Assembly (NCBI GenBank): GCA_028289545.1
Contig: JANQPG010000082.1
Span: forward strand, 1-64,000
Direction of reading: 5' to 3'
DNA length: 64,000 nt
From: Woeseiaceae bacterium
GTDB taxonomy: Bacteria; Pseudomonadota; Gammaproteobacteria; Steroidobacterales; Woeseiaceae
Positions within the stretch are counted from its first letter, which is position 1; the number at the start of each line of letters is the position of its first letter. Both the position numbers and the translations under genes were made by a program. Shown here piece after piece: positions 31,452 to 42,263 of this stretch. Below the pieces are notes generated by a model. It saw only the letters and a list, made by a program, of their open reading frames with translations. It was not told where the DNA came from and searched no databases.

Positions 31452-32894
31452 TCAGCTATCCAGTTTCTGTTTGAGTATTGCATTGACCTGGCCGGGGTTG
31501 GCCTTGCCGCCGGTTGCCTGCATGACCTGACCGACAAAATAGCCCAGCAATTTGGTTTTGCCGGCCCGGTATTCCTCAGCCTGCGACGGATTGTTGGCAA
31601 TCACCTCGGCGACTATCGATTCAATCGCCGATGCATCGGTAATCTGCTTCAGCCCGCGGCTCTCGATGATCTCGTCCACGCTGCCCTCGCCGGCCCAGAG
31701 CCCGTCGAACACGGCCTTGGCAATCTTGCCGGAGATCGTATTGTCGTGAATCCGCTCGACCAGCGACGCCAGCATGGGCGCCGTCACGCGCGAATGGTCC
31801 ACGTCGAGTGCTTCCTTGTTCAATGCAGCGGACAGATCACCCAGTATCCAGTTGGCGACGAGCTGCGCGGGCGCCGCCGTCGCCGCGCACGCCGCCTCGA
31901 AGTAGTCCGCCAACTGTCGGCTCACCGTGAGGATTCCGGCGTCTTCCGCGCGCAGCCCAAACTCGTCGACAAAGCGCCGGGTCTTGGCGTCCGGCAGCTC
32001 GGGCAGACTCGCCTGAACAGCGTTGATGAAGCTGTCGTCGATCTCGACGGGCAACAGGTCGGGATCCGGGAAGTAGCGGTAGTCGTTGGCCTCTTCCTTC
32101 GAACGCATCGACCGCGTTTCGTCCTTGTCGGCGTCGTACAAACGCGTTTCCTGCACCACTTCGCCGCCGTCCTCGAGGAGATCGATCTGCCGCTCGATTT
32201 CGAAGTTGATGGCCTTCTCCACGAAGCGAAAGGAGTTCAGGTTCTTGAGCTCGGTACGCGTGCCGAGCCTCTCGTCACCCTTTGGCCTGACGGACACGTT
32301 GGCGTCACAGCGGAACGAGCCTTCCTGCATGTTGCCGTCGGAGATACCGAGGTAGCGCACGATCGTGTGGATTTTGCGCATGTACGCAACCGCTTCGCGC
32401 GCCGAGCGCAAGTCGGGCTCCGACACAATTTCCAGGAGCGGCGTACCCGCGCGATTCAGGTCGATACCGGTAAAACCGTCGAGCCCCTCGTGAATCGACT
32501 TGCCGGCGTCCTCTTCGAGGTGCGCCCGGGTGATGCCGATGCGTTTTTGGCTGCCGTCCTCTCGATCGATGAAGAGCTCCCCGCGCTCGACGATCGGCAG
32601 CTCGTACTGACTGATCTGGTAACCCTTCGGCAGATCCGGATAGAAGTAGTTCTTGCGGGCAAACACCGAACGGCGCGCAACGGTCGCATTGACGGCCAGA
32701 CCAAAACTCGCCGCCATGCGCACGACGCTCTTGTTGACGACCGGCAACACACCCGGATAGCCGAGATCGACGAGGCAAGCCTGGGTATTCGGCTCGGCGC
32801 CGTACGCCGTGGACGCGCCCGAGAAGATTTTCGAGCGCGTCGCGAGCTGCGTGTGAATCTCGAGACCGATAACCACCTCCCAGCGAGCGCTCAT
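31452..32894 (-). CDS. gatB: Asp/Glu-tRNA(Asn/Gln) amidotransferase subunit B
   Basis: A 480-residue kinase/tRNA-binding subunit of GatCAB. The N-terminus has [18 protein letters not shown]; the cradle domain carries [13 protein letters not shown] and [20 protein letters not shown]; the C-terminal YqeY-like tail ([20 protein letters not shown]) binds tRNA. The ATG at 32894 overlaps the gatA stop as ATGA, so the pair is translationally coupled. An apparent upstream extension to 33407 is a shadow inside gatA. Confidence 0.96.
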   Translation of the reverse strand: MSARWEVVIGLEIHTQLATRSKIFSGASTAYGAEPNTQACLVDLGYPGVLPVVNKSVVRMAASFGLAVNATVARRSVFARKNYFYPDLPKGYQISQYELPIVERGELFIDREDGSQKRIGITRAHLEEDAGKSIHEGLDGFTGIDLNRAGTPLLEIVSEPDLRSAREAVAYMRKIHTIVRYLGISDGNMQEGSFRCDANVSVRPKGDERLGTRTELKNLNSFRFVEKAINFEIERQIDLLEDGGEVVQETRLYDADKDETRSMRSKEEANDYRYFPDPDLLPVEIDDSFINAVQASLPELPDAKTRRFVDEFGLRAEDAGILTVSRQLADYFEAACAATAAPAQLVANWILGDLSAALNKEALDVDHSRVTAPMLASLVERIHDNTISGKIAKAVFDGLWAGEGSVDEIIESRGLKQITDASAIESIVAEVIANNPSQAEEYRAGKTKLLGYFVGQVMQATGGKANPGQVNAILKQKLDS

Positions 32895-34360
32895 GCGTAC
32901 GCCTCCGGGCAGCGATGATGCCAGTCGGTATCGCGCTGGTAGCTGTAGGCCACATTCAACAGCGTTTGTTCGGCAAAATGTCCACCGACGAGGTGCAGGC
33001 CAACCGGCAGCCCGCCGACAAACCCGCAGGGTACGGACAGTGCCGGCAGGCCGGCGAGGTTGGCGCCAATCGTGTAGATATCGTTGAGATACATGGTGAT
33101 CGGATCGTCCGTCTTCGCGCCGAGCTCGAACGCCGGCGTCGGCGTTGTGGGCCCGGCGATCACGTCGACGTTGGCGAACGCCTCGCGGAAATCCTCGGCA
33201 ATCAGTGCCCGCACCTGCTGCGCCTTCAGATAATAGGCGTCGTAGTAGCCGGCGGACAGCACGTAGGTGCCGGTCAGAATCCGCCGCTTGACCTCGGCGC
33301 CGAAACCTTCGCCGCGGCTCTTGCAATACAGATCGAGCAGGTCTTCGGCGTCGTCCGCGCGGTGCCCGAAACGCACGCCGTCGAAACGCGACAGGTTCGA
33401 GGAGCACTCCGCCGGCGCCACGACGTAGTAGGTTGGCACCGATAAATCGATGTTCGGCAGGTCGACGTCGACCAGCTCGGCGCCTTTGGTTTTGAGCAGG
33501 TCCAGCGCTTCACGTACCGCCGCACCGGTGTGCTCTTCGAGCCCGGCATCGAAGTGCTGGCGCACGACGCCAACGCGCAATCCCGAGAGATCCTCCTCGA
33601 GCGCCGAAAAATAATCGGGTACGGGGTGGTCGATCGAAGTGGAGTCGCGCTCGTCGAAGCCCGCCATGCCGCCCAGCAAAAGCGCGGCGTCTTCGACGCT
33701 GCGGGTAATGACGCCTGCCTGGTCGAGGCTCGAGGCGAACGCAATCATGCCGTACCGCGATACGCGGCCATAAGTGGGCTTGAGGCCCACCGTGTTCGTC
33801 AACGCGGCGGGTTGTCGGATCGAACCGCCCGTGTCGGTCCCGGTCGCCGCGGGAGCGAGCCGGCCTGCCACGGCAGCCGCGGAACCGCCGGACGACCCGC
33901 CCGGCGAACATGCCGGATTCCATGGGTTATGCACCGGCCCGTAATAGCTCGTCTCGTTCGAGGAGCCCATCGCGAACTCGTCCATGTTGGCCTTGCCGAG
34001 CATGATCGTCCCGGCATCGGCCAGGCGGCTGACAACCGTCGCATCGTACGGCGACACGAAGCCGTCGAGCATTCGCGATCCACAGGTCGTGCGGACGCCG
34101 CGCGTGCAGAAGATGTCCTTGTGGACGATCGGCAGGCCCTCCAGCGCGCGCGCCTCGCCGTTCGCAATGCGATCGTCGGCCTGCCGCGCGGCGTCGAGCG
34201 CCTGTTCCGCCGTTACGGTCAGCAGCGCGTTGAGCGTCGCGTCGTGCGCGTCGATACGGGCCAGCAGCGCTTCCGCGAGCTCCACGGCGCTGAAATCGCG
34301 GTTCTCGAGGCCGGCTTTGAGCTCGGCGAGCGTCTGTGTGTGCAGCGAATCGGTGCTCAT
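32891..34360 (-). CDS. gatA: Asp/Glu-tRNA(Asn/Gln) amidotransferase subunit A
   Basis: A 489-residue amidase that releases ammonia from glutamine and channels it to GatB. The Ser-cisSer-Lys triad is present: the lysine in [13 protein letters not shown], serines in [15 protein letters not shown] and [13 protein letters not shown]. The ATG at 34360 gives the family N-terminus ([15 protein letters not shown]). Between gatC and gatA there are 67 bases. The operon order gatC-gatA-gatB is standard. Confidence 0.96.
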   Translation of the reverse strand: MSTDSLHTQTLAELKAGLENRDFSAVELAEALLARIDAHDATLNALLTVTAEQALDAARQADDRIANGEARALEGLPIVHKDIFCTRGVRTTCGSRMLDGFVSPYDATVVSRLADAGTIMLGKANMDEFAMGSSNETSYYGPVHNPWNPACSPGGSSGGSAAAVAGRLAPAATGTDTGGSIRQPAALTNTVGLKPTYGRVSRYGMIAFASSLDQAGVITRSVEDAALLLGGMAGFDERDSTSIDHPVPDYFSALEEDLSGLRVGVVRQHFDAGLEEHTGAAVREALDLLKTKGAELVDVDLPNIDLSVPTYYVVAPAECSSNLSRFDGVRFGHRADDAEDLLDLYCKSRGEGFGAEVKRRILTGTYVLSAGYYDAYYLKAQQVRALIAEDFREAFANVDVIAGPTTPTPAFELGAKTDDPITMYLNDIYTIGANLAGLPALSVPCGFVGGLPVGLHLVGGHFAEQTLLNVAYSYQRDTDWHHRCPEAYA

Positions 34361-34427
34361 ATCGGCGTCTTGGCGTTGGTTTTTGCCCGCATCCCTCGAT
34401 CGGGCAGTCGATCCTTCGTTCGATCCG

Positions 34428-34715
34428 TCATTCGATAACCCGGGGCACGAGGTACAGCCCATCGCGAACCAGCGGCGCATTCTCCTGCACGCGATCGCGC
34501 TCGTCAGTCTCGGTTACGCTGTCGGCGCGCAGCCGCTGGCTTGCGTTCAGCGGGTGCGCCATCGGCGTTACGCCGTCCGTCGGCGCTTTCGAAAGCTGGT
34601 CCACAAAATCGACGATGCGGGACAGTTTGTCCGCCGTCTCTTGAATGTCGTCGTCGGCAACATGCAGGCGAGCCAGCATGGCAATGTGCCGAACCTGGTC
34701 TTTGTCGAGTGACAC
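34428..34715 (-). CDS. gatC: Asp/Glu-tRNA(Asn/Gln) amidotransferase subunit C
   Basis: A 95-residue assembly subunit that wraps around GatA. It begins at a GTG (34715) giving [19 protein letters not shown], and contains [11 protein letters not shown] and the C-terminal block [21 protein letters not shown] longer frame to 34841 lacks similarity before the GTG. A weak GGAAAA precedes the start. It is the first gene of gatCAB and divergent from mreB. Confidence 0.93.
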   Translation of the reverse strand: MSLDKDQVRHIAMLARLHVADDDIQETADKLSRIVDFVDQLSKAPTDGVTPMAHPLNASQRLRADSVTETDERDRVQENAPLVRDGLYLVPRVIE

Positions 34716-34770
34716 GGGTTTTTCCGGAGTAGTGATCGGGTTTAAGAGCGCCGAGCGCGGCGCATCCAAC

Positions 34771-35890
<1,120 letters not shown>

Positions 35891-35914
35891 GTCCACCACC
35901 GCGGCGGAGGCATC

Positions 35915-36814
35915 GTGGTCACTGCTCGCAGCAACGGCAACAAAAGCTCACGGATACCGGCCCTCGGACTCCGTGCGGTTTTGCTGATACTGTTTTCTAT
36001 CCTCGTGATGCTGGCCGATGCACGCACGCAGCATCTCGACGCCGTACGGCAGGCGCTCGGAGCCGCCGTCTACCCGCTGCGGCTGATCGTGGACGCACCC
36101 TCTCGCCTGTTTACCTGGGCCGACCGCTCGACGGTCAGCCGGGAAACGCTGCAGCGCGAAAACCGGCGACTCAGGAGCGAACGGCTCCTGATCGAGGCCG
36201 AGCTGCAGAAACTTACAGCACTCGAGGCCGAGAACACTCGCCTGCGTGAGCTCCTGGACGCGCGCGAACGCGTCGGCAGCCGGGTCCGCGTTGCGGAAAT
36301 CATGTCCGTGGACGCCAACCCCTACCGGCATACGCTGGTCATCAACGTCGGCACGGCCGAAGGTGCCTACGACGGGCAGGCCGTCATCGATGCCGACGGC
36401 GTCGTCGGCCAGCTGATCGAGCCCGGGCTCAAAACCTCGCAGGCCGTTCTGATCAGCGATCCCGGCCACGCGATCCCGGTCGAGATCAATCGCAACGGCC
36501 TGCGGACCATTGCGTTCGGGACCGGCGAAATCGACGTACTCGACCTGCCGTTCCTGCCCAACAACGCCGACATCGAGAGTGGAGACCTGCTGGTAACCTC
36601 CGGTCTGGGCGGCAAGTTCCCGCCGGGCTATCCGGTTGCCGTCGTCAGCTCCGTCACGCGGATTCCGCAGGAACCGTTTGCGGACGTGACCGCGCTGCCA
36701 GCCGCGACCCTGAACCAGGTGCGCGAAATCATGCTGATCGACATCGAGCCGCCGGCACAGGACGACAGCAACGCCGCGGCTTCGCCGGCAACGGAGACAT
36801 CGGGCGATGGCTAG
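35915..36814 (+). CDS. mreC: Rod shape-determining protein MreC
   Basis: A 299-residue bitopic inner-membrane protein. One transmembrane helix (about residues 20-35) precedes a periplasmic coiled coil (ENRRLRSERLLIEAELQKLT) and a double beta-barrel domain with AEGAYDGQAVIDADGVVGQL and VTSGLGGKFPPGYPVA. It activates PBP2 in the elongasome. The start is a GTG with GGAGG six to ten bases upstream. Low-complexity acidic residues fill the C-terminal tail. It overlaps mreD by 8 bases. Confidence 0.95.
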   Translation: MVTARSNGNKSSRIPALGLRAVLLILFSILVMLADARTQHLDAVRQALGAAVYPLRLIVDAPSRLFTWADRSTVSRETLQRENRRLRSERLLIEAELQKLTALEAENTRLRELLDARERVGSRVRVAEIMSVDANPYRHTLVINVGTAEGAYDGQAVIDADGVVGQLIEPGLKTSQAVLISDPGHAIPVEINRNGLRTIAFGTGEIDVLDLPFLPNNADIESGDLLVTSGLGGKFPPGYPVAVVSSVTRIPQEPFADVTALPAATLNQVREIMLIDIEPPAQDDSNAAASPATETSGDG

Positions 36815-37298
36815 CGCGGAACGCGGCAGCACGCTAGCGATGGTCGCCTCGATCATTGTCGCCATGCTGTTGACCATCATGCCGTTGCCGGACGCGGCGG
36901 CGGCGTTCAGGCCCGACTGGATTGCGCTCGTCCTGATTTACTGGTCAATGATGCTGCCCCGCAACTACAGCGTCGGCATTGCCTGGGGAATCGGGCTCTT
37001 GCTCGATGTGGCTCACGGCACTTTGCTCGGACAACATGCACTTGCGCTCGTCGCCGTGGTCTATCTGACATCCCGCTTTCATTTGCTAATGCGTGTGTTC
37101 CCGATGTCGCAGCTTACCCTTACGGTTCTGGTCCTCCTGACCGTCTACCAGTTCCTCCTGTTCTGGATCAACGGCGTTGCCGGTGTCGACGTGTCGGCTG
37201 CCAGCTACTGGGGGCCCGTCGTTTCGGGCACCCTGCTCTGGCCGGTCGTCGCCATTGTGTTGTCCGGCGCGGCGCGGCCGCGGACTCGTCGAGCCTGA
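36807..37298 (+). CDS. mreD: Rod shape-determining protein MreD
   Basis: A 163-residue polytopic membrane protein with about five hydrophobic segments. The motif RPDWIALVLIYWSMMLPRNYSVG followed by GIGLLLDVAHGTLLGQHAL is characteristic of MreD. It joins MreC and the RodA-PBP2 pair. Its start overlaps mreC and its stop is one base before the mrdA ATG, showing tight operon structure. Confidence 0.93.
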   Translation: MASAERGSTLAMVASIIVAMLLTIMPLPDAAAAFRPDWIALVLIYWSMMLPRNYSVGIAWGIGLLLDVAHGTLLGQHALALVAVVYLTSRFHLLMRVFPMSQLTLTVLVLLTVYQFLLFWINGVAGVDVSAASYWGPVVSGTLLWPVVAIVLSGAARPRTRRA

Positions 37299-37299
37299 C

Positions 37300-39201
37300 A
37301 TGGATCTGTTGTCACCGATCAAGGATCACCATTCCGAACGCCGGATGTTCATTGCCCGCGTGCTCCTGTCATCTTTGATTGCGGTGCTCTTGCTCGGCGT
37401 TGTCGTGGCGAGGCTCGTGCAGCTGCAGGTGCTGGACCACGAATACTTCGCGGAACGCTCCCAGGGCAACCGCGTGCGTATCGAGCCGGTGCCGCCGATC
37501 CGCGGGCTCATCCTTGATCGGCGCGGCCGCGTGCTGGCGGAAAACTATCCGGCCTATCAGCTCGAGCTGATCCCGGAGCAACTGGTCGACCTGGACGATA
37601 CGCTGACGCGGCTCGCGGCTCTGGAACTCATTGATGCCGAGGACATTCCCAGGATCGAGGCAACCGCCAAAGCCGGCCCTCGTTTCAAGCCGGTCACGCT
37701 GAACGCCAGGCTGACCGACGCGGAAATTGCCAACTTCGCGGTCGAACGGCCGCGCTTCCCCGGCGTCGATTTTCGCCCGCGCCTGGTACGCCACTACCCG
37801 CACGGCGAGGCCGTGGCGCACGCCGTGGGTTATGTCAGCGCGCTGACGACCGAGGACCTCGAAGAGGTCGAGGCGGCGCGTTATGCCGGCACGTCGCAGA
37901 GCGGCAAGACCGGCGTCGAGGCGAACTACGAGACCGACCTGCACGGCTACGCCGGCTACCGTCACCTGGTCACGAACGCGCGTGGCCGACAGATTGCCGT
38001 GGACACTCGCGAGGTACTCGACGCACTGCCGGTCGATGCGGCCGCGGCGCCCGGCGACAACGTGTACACGACCCTCGATCTGGACCTGCAGCTCCTCGCG
38101 ACCAAAGCGCTCGAAGGCAGGCGCGGCGCCATCGTAGCGATGGACCCCTGGAACGGCGACATACTGGCCATGGTCAGCGCGCCGTCCTTCGATCCGAACC
38201 AGTTTGCAATCGGCATGACGCCCGACGACTACCGGAGCCTGACCACCGACCCGGAGAACCCGCTGTACAACCGCGCCGTGCTCGGCGTGTATCCGCCCGG
38301 CTCGACCATCAAACCCATGCTTGCGCTGGCCGCGCTCGAAACGGGCGCCACCAACCTGACCCGCAAGACTATGTGCCGGGGTCACTTTTCGCTGCCGAAC
38401 AATACCCATCGCTATCGCGACTGGAAGCCGGAAGGCCACGGTTCTGTCGATATCATCGAAGCTATTTCGCAATCCTGCGACGTGTATTTTTACGAAATCG
38501 CCAACGACATCGGCATCGACGCCATGCACCACTACCTGGACCAGTTCGGCCTGGGCTCCAAGACCAACATCGATCTGCGCAACGAAAGCAACGGCCTGGT
38601 GCCGTCGACCGCCTGGAAACGTGAGCGCTTCAAAGGCCGCGACCCGTCGGAGCAGCGCTGGTATCAGGGCGAAACCGTCATTGCCTCCATTGGCCAGGGC
38701 TATATGCTCGCGACACCCCTCCAGCTTGCGGTGGCCGCGGCGACAACGGCAACCCGCGGCACCCGCTACCAGCCGAGGCTGGTTGCGGCATTCGACGATC
38801 CGCTGGACGGTCAGCGCCGCATCCTCGATCCCATCCGGGTCGGGACGGTAGACGTCGACAACGACGTCCACTGGGATACCGTAATCCAGTCGATGCACGA
38901 CGTGATGCATGGCCTGCGCGGCACGGCGCGCGAGGCCGGCCTCGATGCCGAGTACGTAATGGCCGGCAAGAGCGGCACGGCGCAAGTGTTCAGCGTAGCG
39001 CAGGAAGAGGAATACAACGAGGAAGAAATCGAAGAGCGTCTGCGCGACCATGCATTGTTCATTTCTTTTGCGCCGATCGACAATCCGCAGATTGCCGTTG
39101 CCGTCATCGTCGAAAACGGTTCCAGCGGCAGCCGGGTTGCCGCACCGATTGCCCGGAGCCTGATGGACGCTTATCTGGGTTATGGCGATGCGCCTCAGTG
39201 A
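37300..39201 (+). CDS. mrdA: Penicillin-binding protein 2, elongasome transpeptidase
   Basis: A 633-residue bitopic transpeptidase for rod-shape wall synthesis. A transmembrane helix lies at about residues 22-42; the pedestal includes PPIRGLILDRRGRVLAENYP. The transpeptidase domain has the SxxK nucleophile at Ser335 in YPPGSTIKPML, the second motif in SQSCDVYFYE (SxD) and the third in AGKSGTAQVF (KSG). The ATG at 37300 follows the mreD stop; upstream frame is shadow. It overlaps rodA by 20 bases. Confidence 0.97.
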   Translation: MDLLSPIKDHHSERRMFIARVLLSSLIAVLLLGVVVARLVQLQVLDHEYFAERSQGNRVRIEPVPPIRGLILDRRGRVLAENYPAYQLELIPEQLVDLDDTLTRLAALELIDAEDIPRIEATAKAGPRFKPVTLNARLTDAEIANFAVERPRFPGVDFRPRLVRHYPHGEAVAHAVGYVSALTTEDLEEVEAARYAGTSQSGKTGVEANYETDLHGYAGYRHLVTNARGRQIAVDTREVLDALPVDAAAAPGDNVYTTLDLDLQLLATKALEGRRGAIVAMDPWNGDILAMVSAPSFDPNQFAIGMTPDDYRSLTTDPENPLYNRAVLGVYPPGSTIKPMLALAALETGATNLTRKTMCRGHFSLPNNTHRYRDWKPEGHGSVDIIEAISQSCDVYFYEIANDIGIDAMHHYLDQFGLGSKTNIDLRNESNGLVPSTAWKRERFKGRDPSEQRWYQGETVIASIGQGYMLATPLQLAVAAATTATRGTRYQPRLVAAFDDPLDGQRRILDPIRVGTVDVDNDVHWDTVIQSMHDVMHGLRGTAREAGLDAEYVMAGKSGTAQVFSVAQEEEYNEEEIEERLRDHALFISFAPIDNPQIAVAVIVENGSSGSRVAAPIARSLMDAYLGYGDAPQ

Positions 39202-40327
39202 GACCCAGAAACTGCTGGCGGGAACCACCGAACCGCTCGGGGGTTTCGGCAGGCTCCTCAACCGCTTCAACATAGACGGTCCGCTTCTGAGTGCACTCGT
39301 GCTGATCGCGGCGTTTGGCCTTGTCGTGCTGTACAGCGCCGTCGGCGAAAACATGCGGCTCTGGACCAACCAGCTCGTGCGGCTCCTGATTGCGCTCGTC
39401 GGGATGCTCATCATTGCGCAATTCCCGCCGGACTTTCTCAGGCGCTGGACGCCGTGGGGCTACGCAGCGGGTGTCCTGCTGCTGATTCTCGTGCTCGTGA
39501 CCGGCGAGGTGGGCCAGGGGGCCCGCCGATGGCTGGACCTCGGCGTGCGCTTTCAGCCCTCTGAAATCATGAAGCTCGCCGTGCCGATGATGACCGCGTG
39601 GTACCTGCACGACCGGCAAATGCCGCCCACGCCAGCCAATCTGCTCGTGCTGGCCGTTGTCATCGTTGTCCCCACCGTGTTGATTGCTCGGCAGCCGGAC
39701 CTTGGCACATCGCTGTTAATCGCCGCATCCGGCGTCATCGTCATTGTGCTCGCGGGTCTGCCGATCCGAATCATGCTGGGACTGGCGGTCGCGTCCGTAC
39801 CCGGTGCGCTGGTGTTGTGGAACTTCATGCAGGACTACCAGAAGCAACGCGTGCTGACCTTGCTCAACCCGGACAGCGATCCGCTGGGCGCCGGCTACAA
39901 CATCATTCAGTCGAAAATAGCCATTGGCTCGGGCGGCCTGTTCGGTAAAGGCTGGACGAATGGTTCGCAGGCACAGCTCGAGTTCCTGCCCGAGCGCGAC
40001 ACAGACTTCATATTTGCCGTCGTCGCCGAAGAGCTGGGACTCATGGGTGTGCTTGCCCTGCTCGCCCTTTACATATTTGTCGTCGGCCGCGGCCTGTTCA
40101 TTGCGGCTTCAGCGCACGACACCTATTCGCGACTGCTGGCGGGCTCGATCAGCCTGACGTTTTTTGTGTACGTGTTCGTCAACACGGCGATGGTTACCGG
40201 TCTCGTGCCGGTTGTTGGCATCCCGTTGCCGCTGGTCAGTTTTGGCGGCACCTCAATGGTGACGCTGTTGGCCGGATTCGGTATTCTCATGGCCATCCAC
40301 TCCAACCGGAAACTGCTTCCCCGCTAA
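39182..40327 (+). CDS. rodA: Peptidoglycan glycosyltransferase RodA
   Basis: A 381-residue SEDS-family polymerase with about ten transmembrane helices. Signature stretches are GARRWLDLGVRFQPSEIMKL, RQPDLGTSLLI, ERDTDFIFAVVAEELGLMG and the C-terminal GLVPVVGIPLPLVSFGGTSM. It polymerises glycan strands in complex with PBP2. It starts inside the end of mrdA and its TAA overlaps the mltB ATG by one base. Confidence 0.97.
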   Translation: MAMRLSETQKLLAGTTEPLGGFGRLLNRFNIDGPLLSALVLIAAFGLVVLYSAVGENMRLWTNQLVRLLIALVGMLIIAQFPPDFLRRWTPWGYAAGVLLLILVLVTGEVGQGARRWLDLGVRFQPSEIMKLAVPMMTAWYLHDRQMPPTPANLLVLAVVIVVPTVLIARQPDLGTSLLIAASGVIVIVLAGLPIRIMLGLAVASVPGALVLWNFMQDYQKQRVLTLLNPDSDPLGAGYNIIQSKIAIGSGGLFGKGWTNGSQAQLEFLPERDTDFIFAVVAEELGLMGVLALLALYIFVVGRGLFIAASAHDTYSRLLAGSISLTFFVYVFVNTAMVTGLVPVVGIPLPLVSFGGTSMVTLLAGFGILMAIHSNRKLLPR

Positions 40328-41322
40328 TGACCCTGACCCGCGTTTTCGCAATCGCGCTGCTCGTGCTGCTCGCGTCCCCCGCCACCGCCTCCGCCATCGA
40401 CACCTCTGCGAAAAACGTGCAGGCGTTTGTGGACCGTATGGTCGAAGAACATGGATTCGACCGGGCCGAACTCCTTGACACACTGAGCCGCGCGGAACGC
40501 AAGGAAAAGATACTCGAAGCCATCAGCCGGCCCGCCGAGGGCACGCTGAGCTGGGGTGAGTATCGCAAGATATTCCTGACCGAAGAGCGCATCGAGGCGG
40601 GCGCCGCGTTCTGGCGGCAACACGAAAGCGAACTCGAGCGTATTGCCGACTCGAGCGGCGTGCCGATAGAAATCATCGTCGGCATCATTGGGGTCGAGAC
40701 GTATTACGGCCGCATTACCGGCAGCTATCGGGTCCTCGACGCACTGACGACGCTGGCCTTTTACTACCCGCGCCGCTCGGCGTTTTTTACCCGCGAGCTG
40801 GAACAGTTCCTGCTGCTCGTGCGCAGCGAATCGCTCGACGCGACGGAACCCACGGGCTCCTACGCCGGCGCCATGGGACGCCCGCAGTTCATGCCGTCGA
40901 GTTATCGCGCCTATGCGGTCGACTCGACCGGCGACGGCAAACGCGACATCTGGAACAACTGGTCGGACGTTGCGGGCAGCATTGCCAACTATTTCCTTGA
41001 ACATCAATGGCGTCCGGGCGATCAGGTCGCCGCGGAGGCCACGCTCTCCGAAGAATTCGAGGGCCCGATCCCCAAACCGGCGCTCAAGCCGTCGACGACC
41101 GTGGCAAAGCTGCGGGAGCGCGGCGTCAGCTTCAGCACCCACCTCGAGGACGACGATCCCAGCCGGCTCATCGAACTTGAAGGCGACCGGGGCGCCGAGC
41201 ACTGGGTCGGCTTCCATAATTTTTTTGTGATTACGCGTTACAACCGCAGCGTGATGTACGCGCTGGCCGTGCATCAGCTTGGCCTCGAGGTCGCTGATGA
41301 GGTAGCTCGTGGTGCTGGTTAG
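40327..41322 (+). CDS. mltB: Lytic murein transglycosylase B
   Basis: A 331-residue periplasmic enzyme that cleaves glycan strands to 1,6-anhydroMurNAc ends. A signal peptide covers about residues 1-20 without a lipobox, so this is a soluble form. The catalytic glutamate is Glu124 in IIGVETYYGRITGSYRV; GAMGRPQFMPSSYRAYAVD and the calcium-loop-like DSTGDGKRDIWNNWSDVAGS are diagnostic. It is coupled to rodA by a one-base overlap and followed by rlpA. Confidence 0.95.
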   Translation: MTLTRVFAIALLVLLASPATASAIDTSAKNVQAFVDRMVEEHGFDRAELLDTLSRAERKEKILEAISRPAEGTLSWGEYRKIFLTEERIEAGAAFWRQHESELERIADSSGVPIEIIVGIIGVETYYGRITGSYRVLDALTTLAFYYPRRSAFFTRELEQFLLLVRSESLDATEPTGSYAGAMGRPQFMPSSYRAYAVDSTGDGKRDIWNNWSDVAGSIANYFLEHQWRPGDQVAAEATLSEEFEGPIPKPALKPSTTVAKLRERGVSFSTHLEDDDPSRLIELEGDRGAEHWVGFHNFFVITRYNRSVMYALAVHQLGLEVADEVARGAG

Positions 41323-41360
41323 ATGTCCGTTGGCAGTGACTTTCGACGTGAGGCCTCGCA

Positions 41361-42185
41361 GTGCTGGCTAAGCGCCCACTGGCGGCTCTTGTTCTCGCGG
41401 GCATAGCGCTCAGCGCCTGCAGCACCGGCCCGGTGCGTGACGGTCCGCCCGCGCGCGGCGCCGGCGCCAGCGTGCCGCCTGCCGTGACGCCACGGCCTGA
41501 ACCGCTCAGCCGCTACGGCAACGGCCCGATCTACGAAGTGCTCGGCAAGAGCTATCGCGTCATGGAATCGAGCGCCGGCTACAATGCGCGCGGCGTAGCC
41601 TCGTGGTACGGCAAGAAATTTCACGGCAGGCTGACCTCGAATCGCGAGGTGTACAACATGTACGCCATGACGGCGGCGCACAAGACGCTACCGCTGCCCA
41701 CGTGGGTCGAGGTACGCAACCTGCGCAACAACCGTACCGTTGTCGTGCGGGTCAACGATCGCGGCCCGTTTGTCCACAATCGCATTATCGACCTGTCCTA
41801 CGGGGCAGCGCTCGAACTCGACATGGTCGAAGACGGCACGAGCATGGTGGAAGTCCGTGTGTTGAATTTCGACGAGCCGGCGGGCGATCGTCCCGTGCGC
41901 GTCGTGGAACCTCGGACGGCATCGGTTGCGGCCGCGCCCGAGCGCTCCGGCAACGACATTTTTGTTCAAGTGGGCGCTTTCGGCAGCCGTGACAATGCCG
42001 AGCGACGCGAGGCCATGCTGCGGCAAAACGGTATCGGGCCCATCGGCATCCTGGCCGACACGAGCCGCAGCGCCGCGCTGTACCGCGTTCAGATTGGCCC
42101 CGTCGCAAACGTCTTCGAATACGATCGTATTGTCGATCAGCTCGCCGCCATTGGCATCGACGACCCTTATCTAGTCACCCGCTGA
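41361..42185 (+). CDS. rlpA: RlpA-family septal-ring lytic transglycosylase lipoprotein
   Basis: A 274-residue outer-membrane lipoprotein with lipobox LSAC (Cys about residue 20). The double-psi beta-barrel (GVASWYGKKFHGRLTSN through VVVRVNDRGPFVHNRIIDLSY) contains the Glu in REVYNM and the His in TAAHKT that correspond to the catalytic pair of active RlpA enzymes. A SPOR domain (IFVQVGAFGSRDNAERREAM) at the C-terminus binds denuded glycans at division sites. The start is a GTG at 41361. Confidence 0.94.
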   Translation: MLAKRPLAALVLAGIALSACSTGPVRDGPPARGAGASVPPAVTPRPEPLSRYGNGPIYEVLGKSYRVMESSAGYNARGVASWYGKKFHGRLTSNREVYNMYAMTAAHKTLPLPTWVEVRNLRNNRTVVVRVNDRGPFVHNRIIDLSYGAALELDMVEDGTSMVEVRVLNFDEPAGDRPVRVVEPRTASVAAAPERSGNDIFVQVGAFGSRDNAERREAMLRQNGIGPIGILADTSRSAALYRVQIGPVANVFEYDRIVDQLAAIGIDDPYLVTR

Positions 42186-42263
42186 ACGCGTAAGCTTCCC
42201 GGCGCGCGGTTTACCGTTACAATACGCGGCCCATTTTCATTTATTGCTCTCGAATCCGAATCC

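Noticed and set aside
30558-32918. 786-codon plus-strand frame across hslO and gatB
   Set aside because: It spans two well-supported genes on the other strand; composition-driven open frame.
32895-33407. N-terminal extension of gatB
   Set aside because: It lies inside gatA in another frame; GatB starts at the ATG overlapping the gatA stop.
37369-39414. 681-codon minus-strand frame antisense to mrdA/rodA
   Set aside because: PBP2 motifs on the plus strand are complete; the antisense frame has arbitrary composition.
41580-41700. RlpA catalytic region reading TSNREVYNM, considered a broken active site
   Set aside because: The Glu and the downstream His of the active pair are both kept, so activity is plausible.
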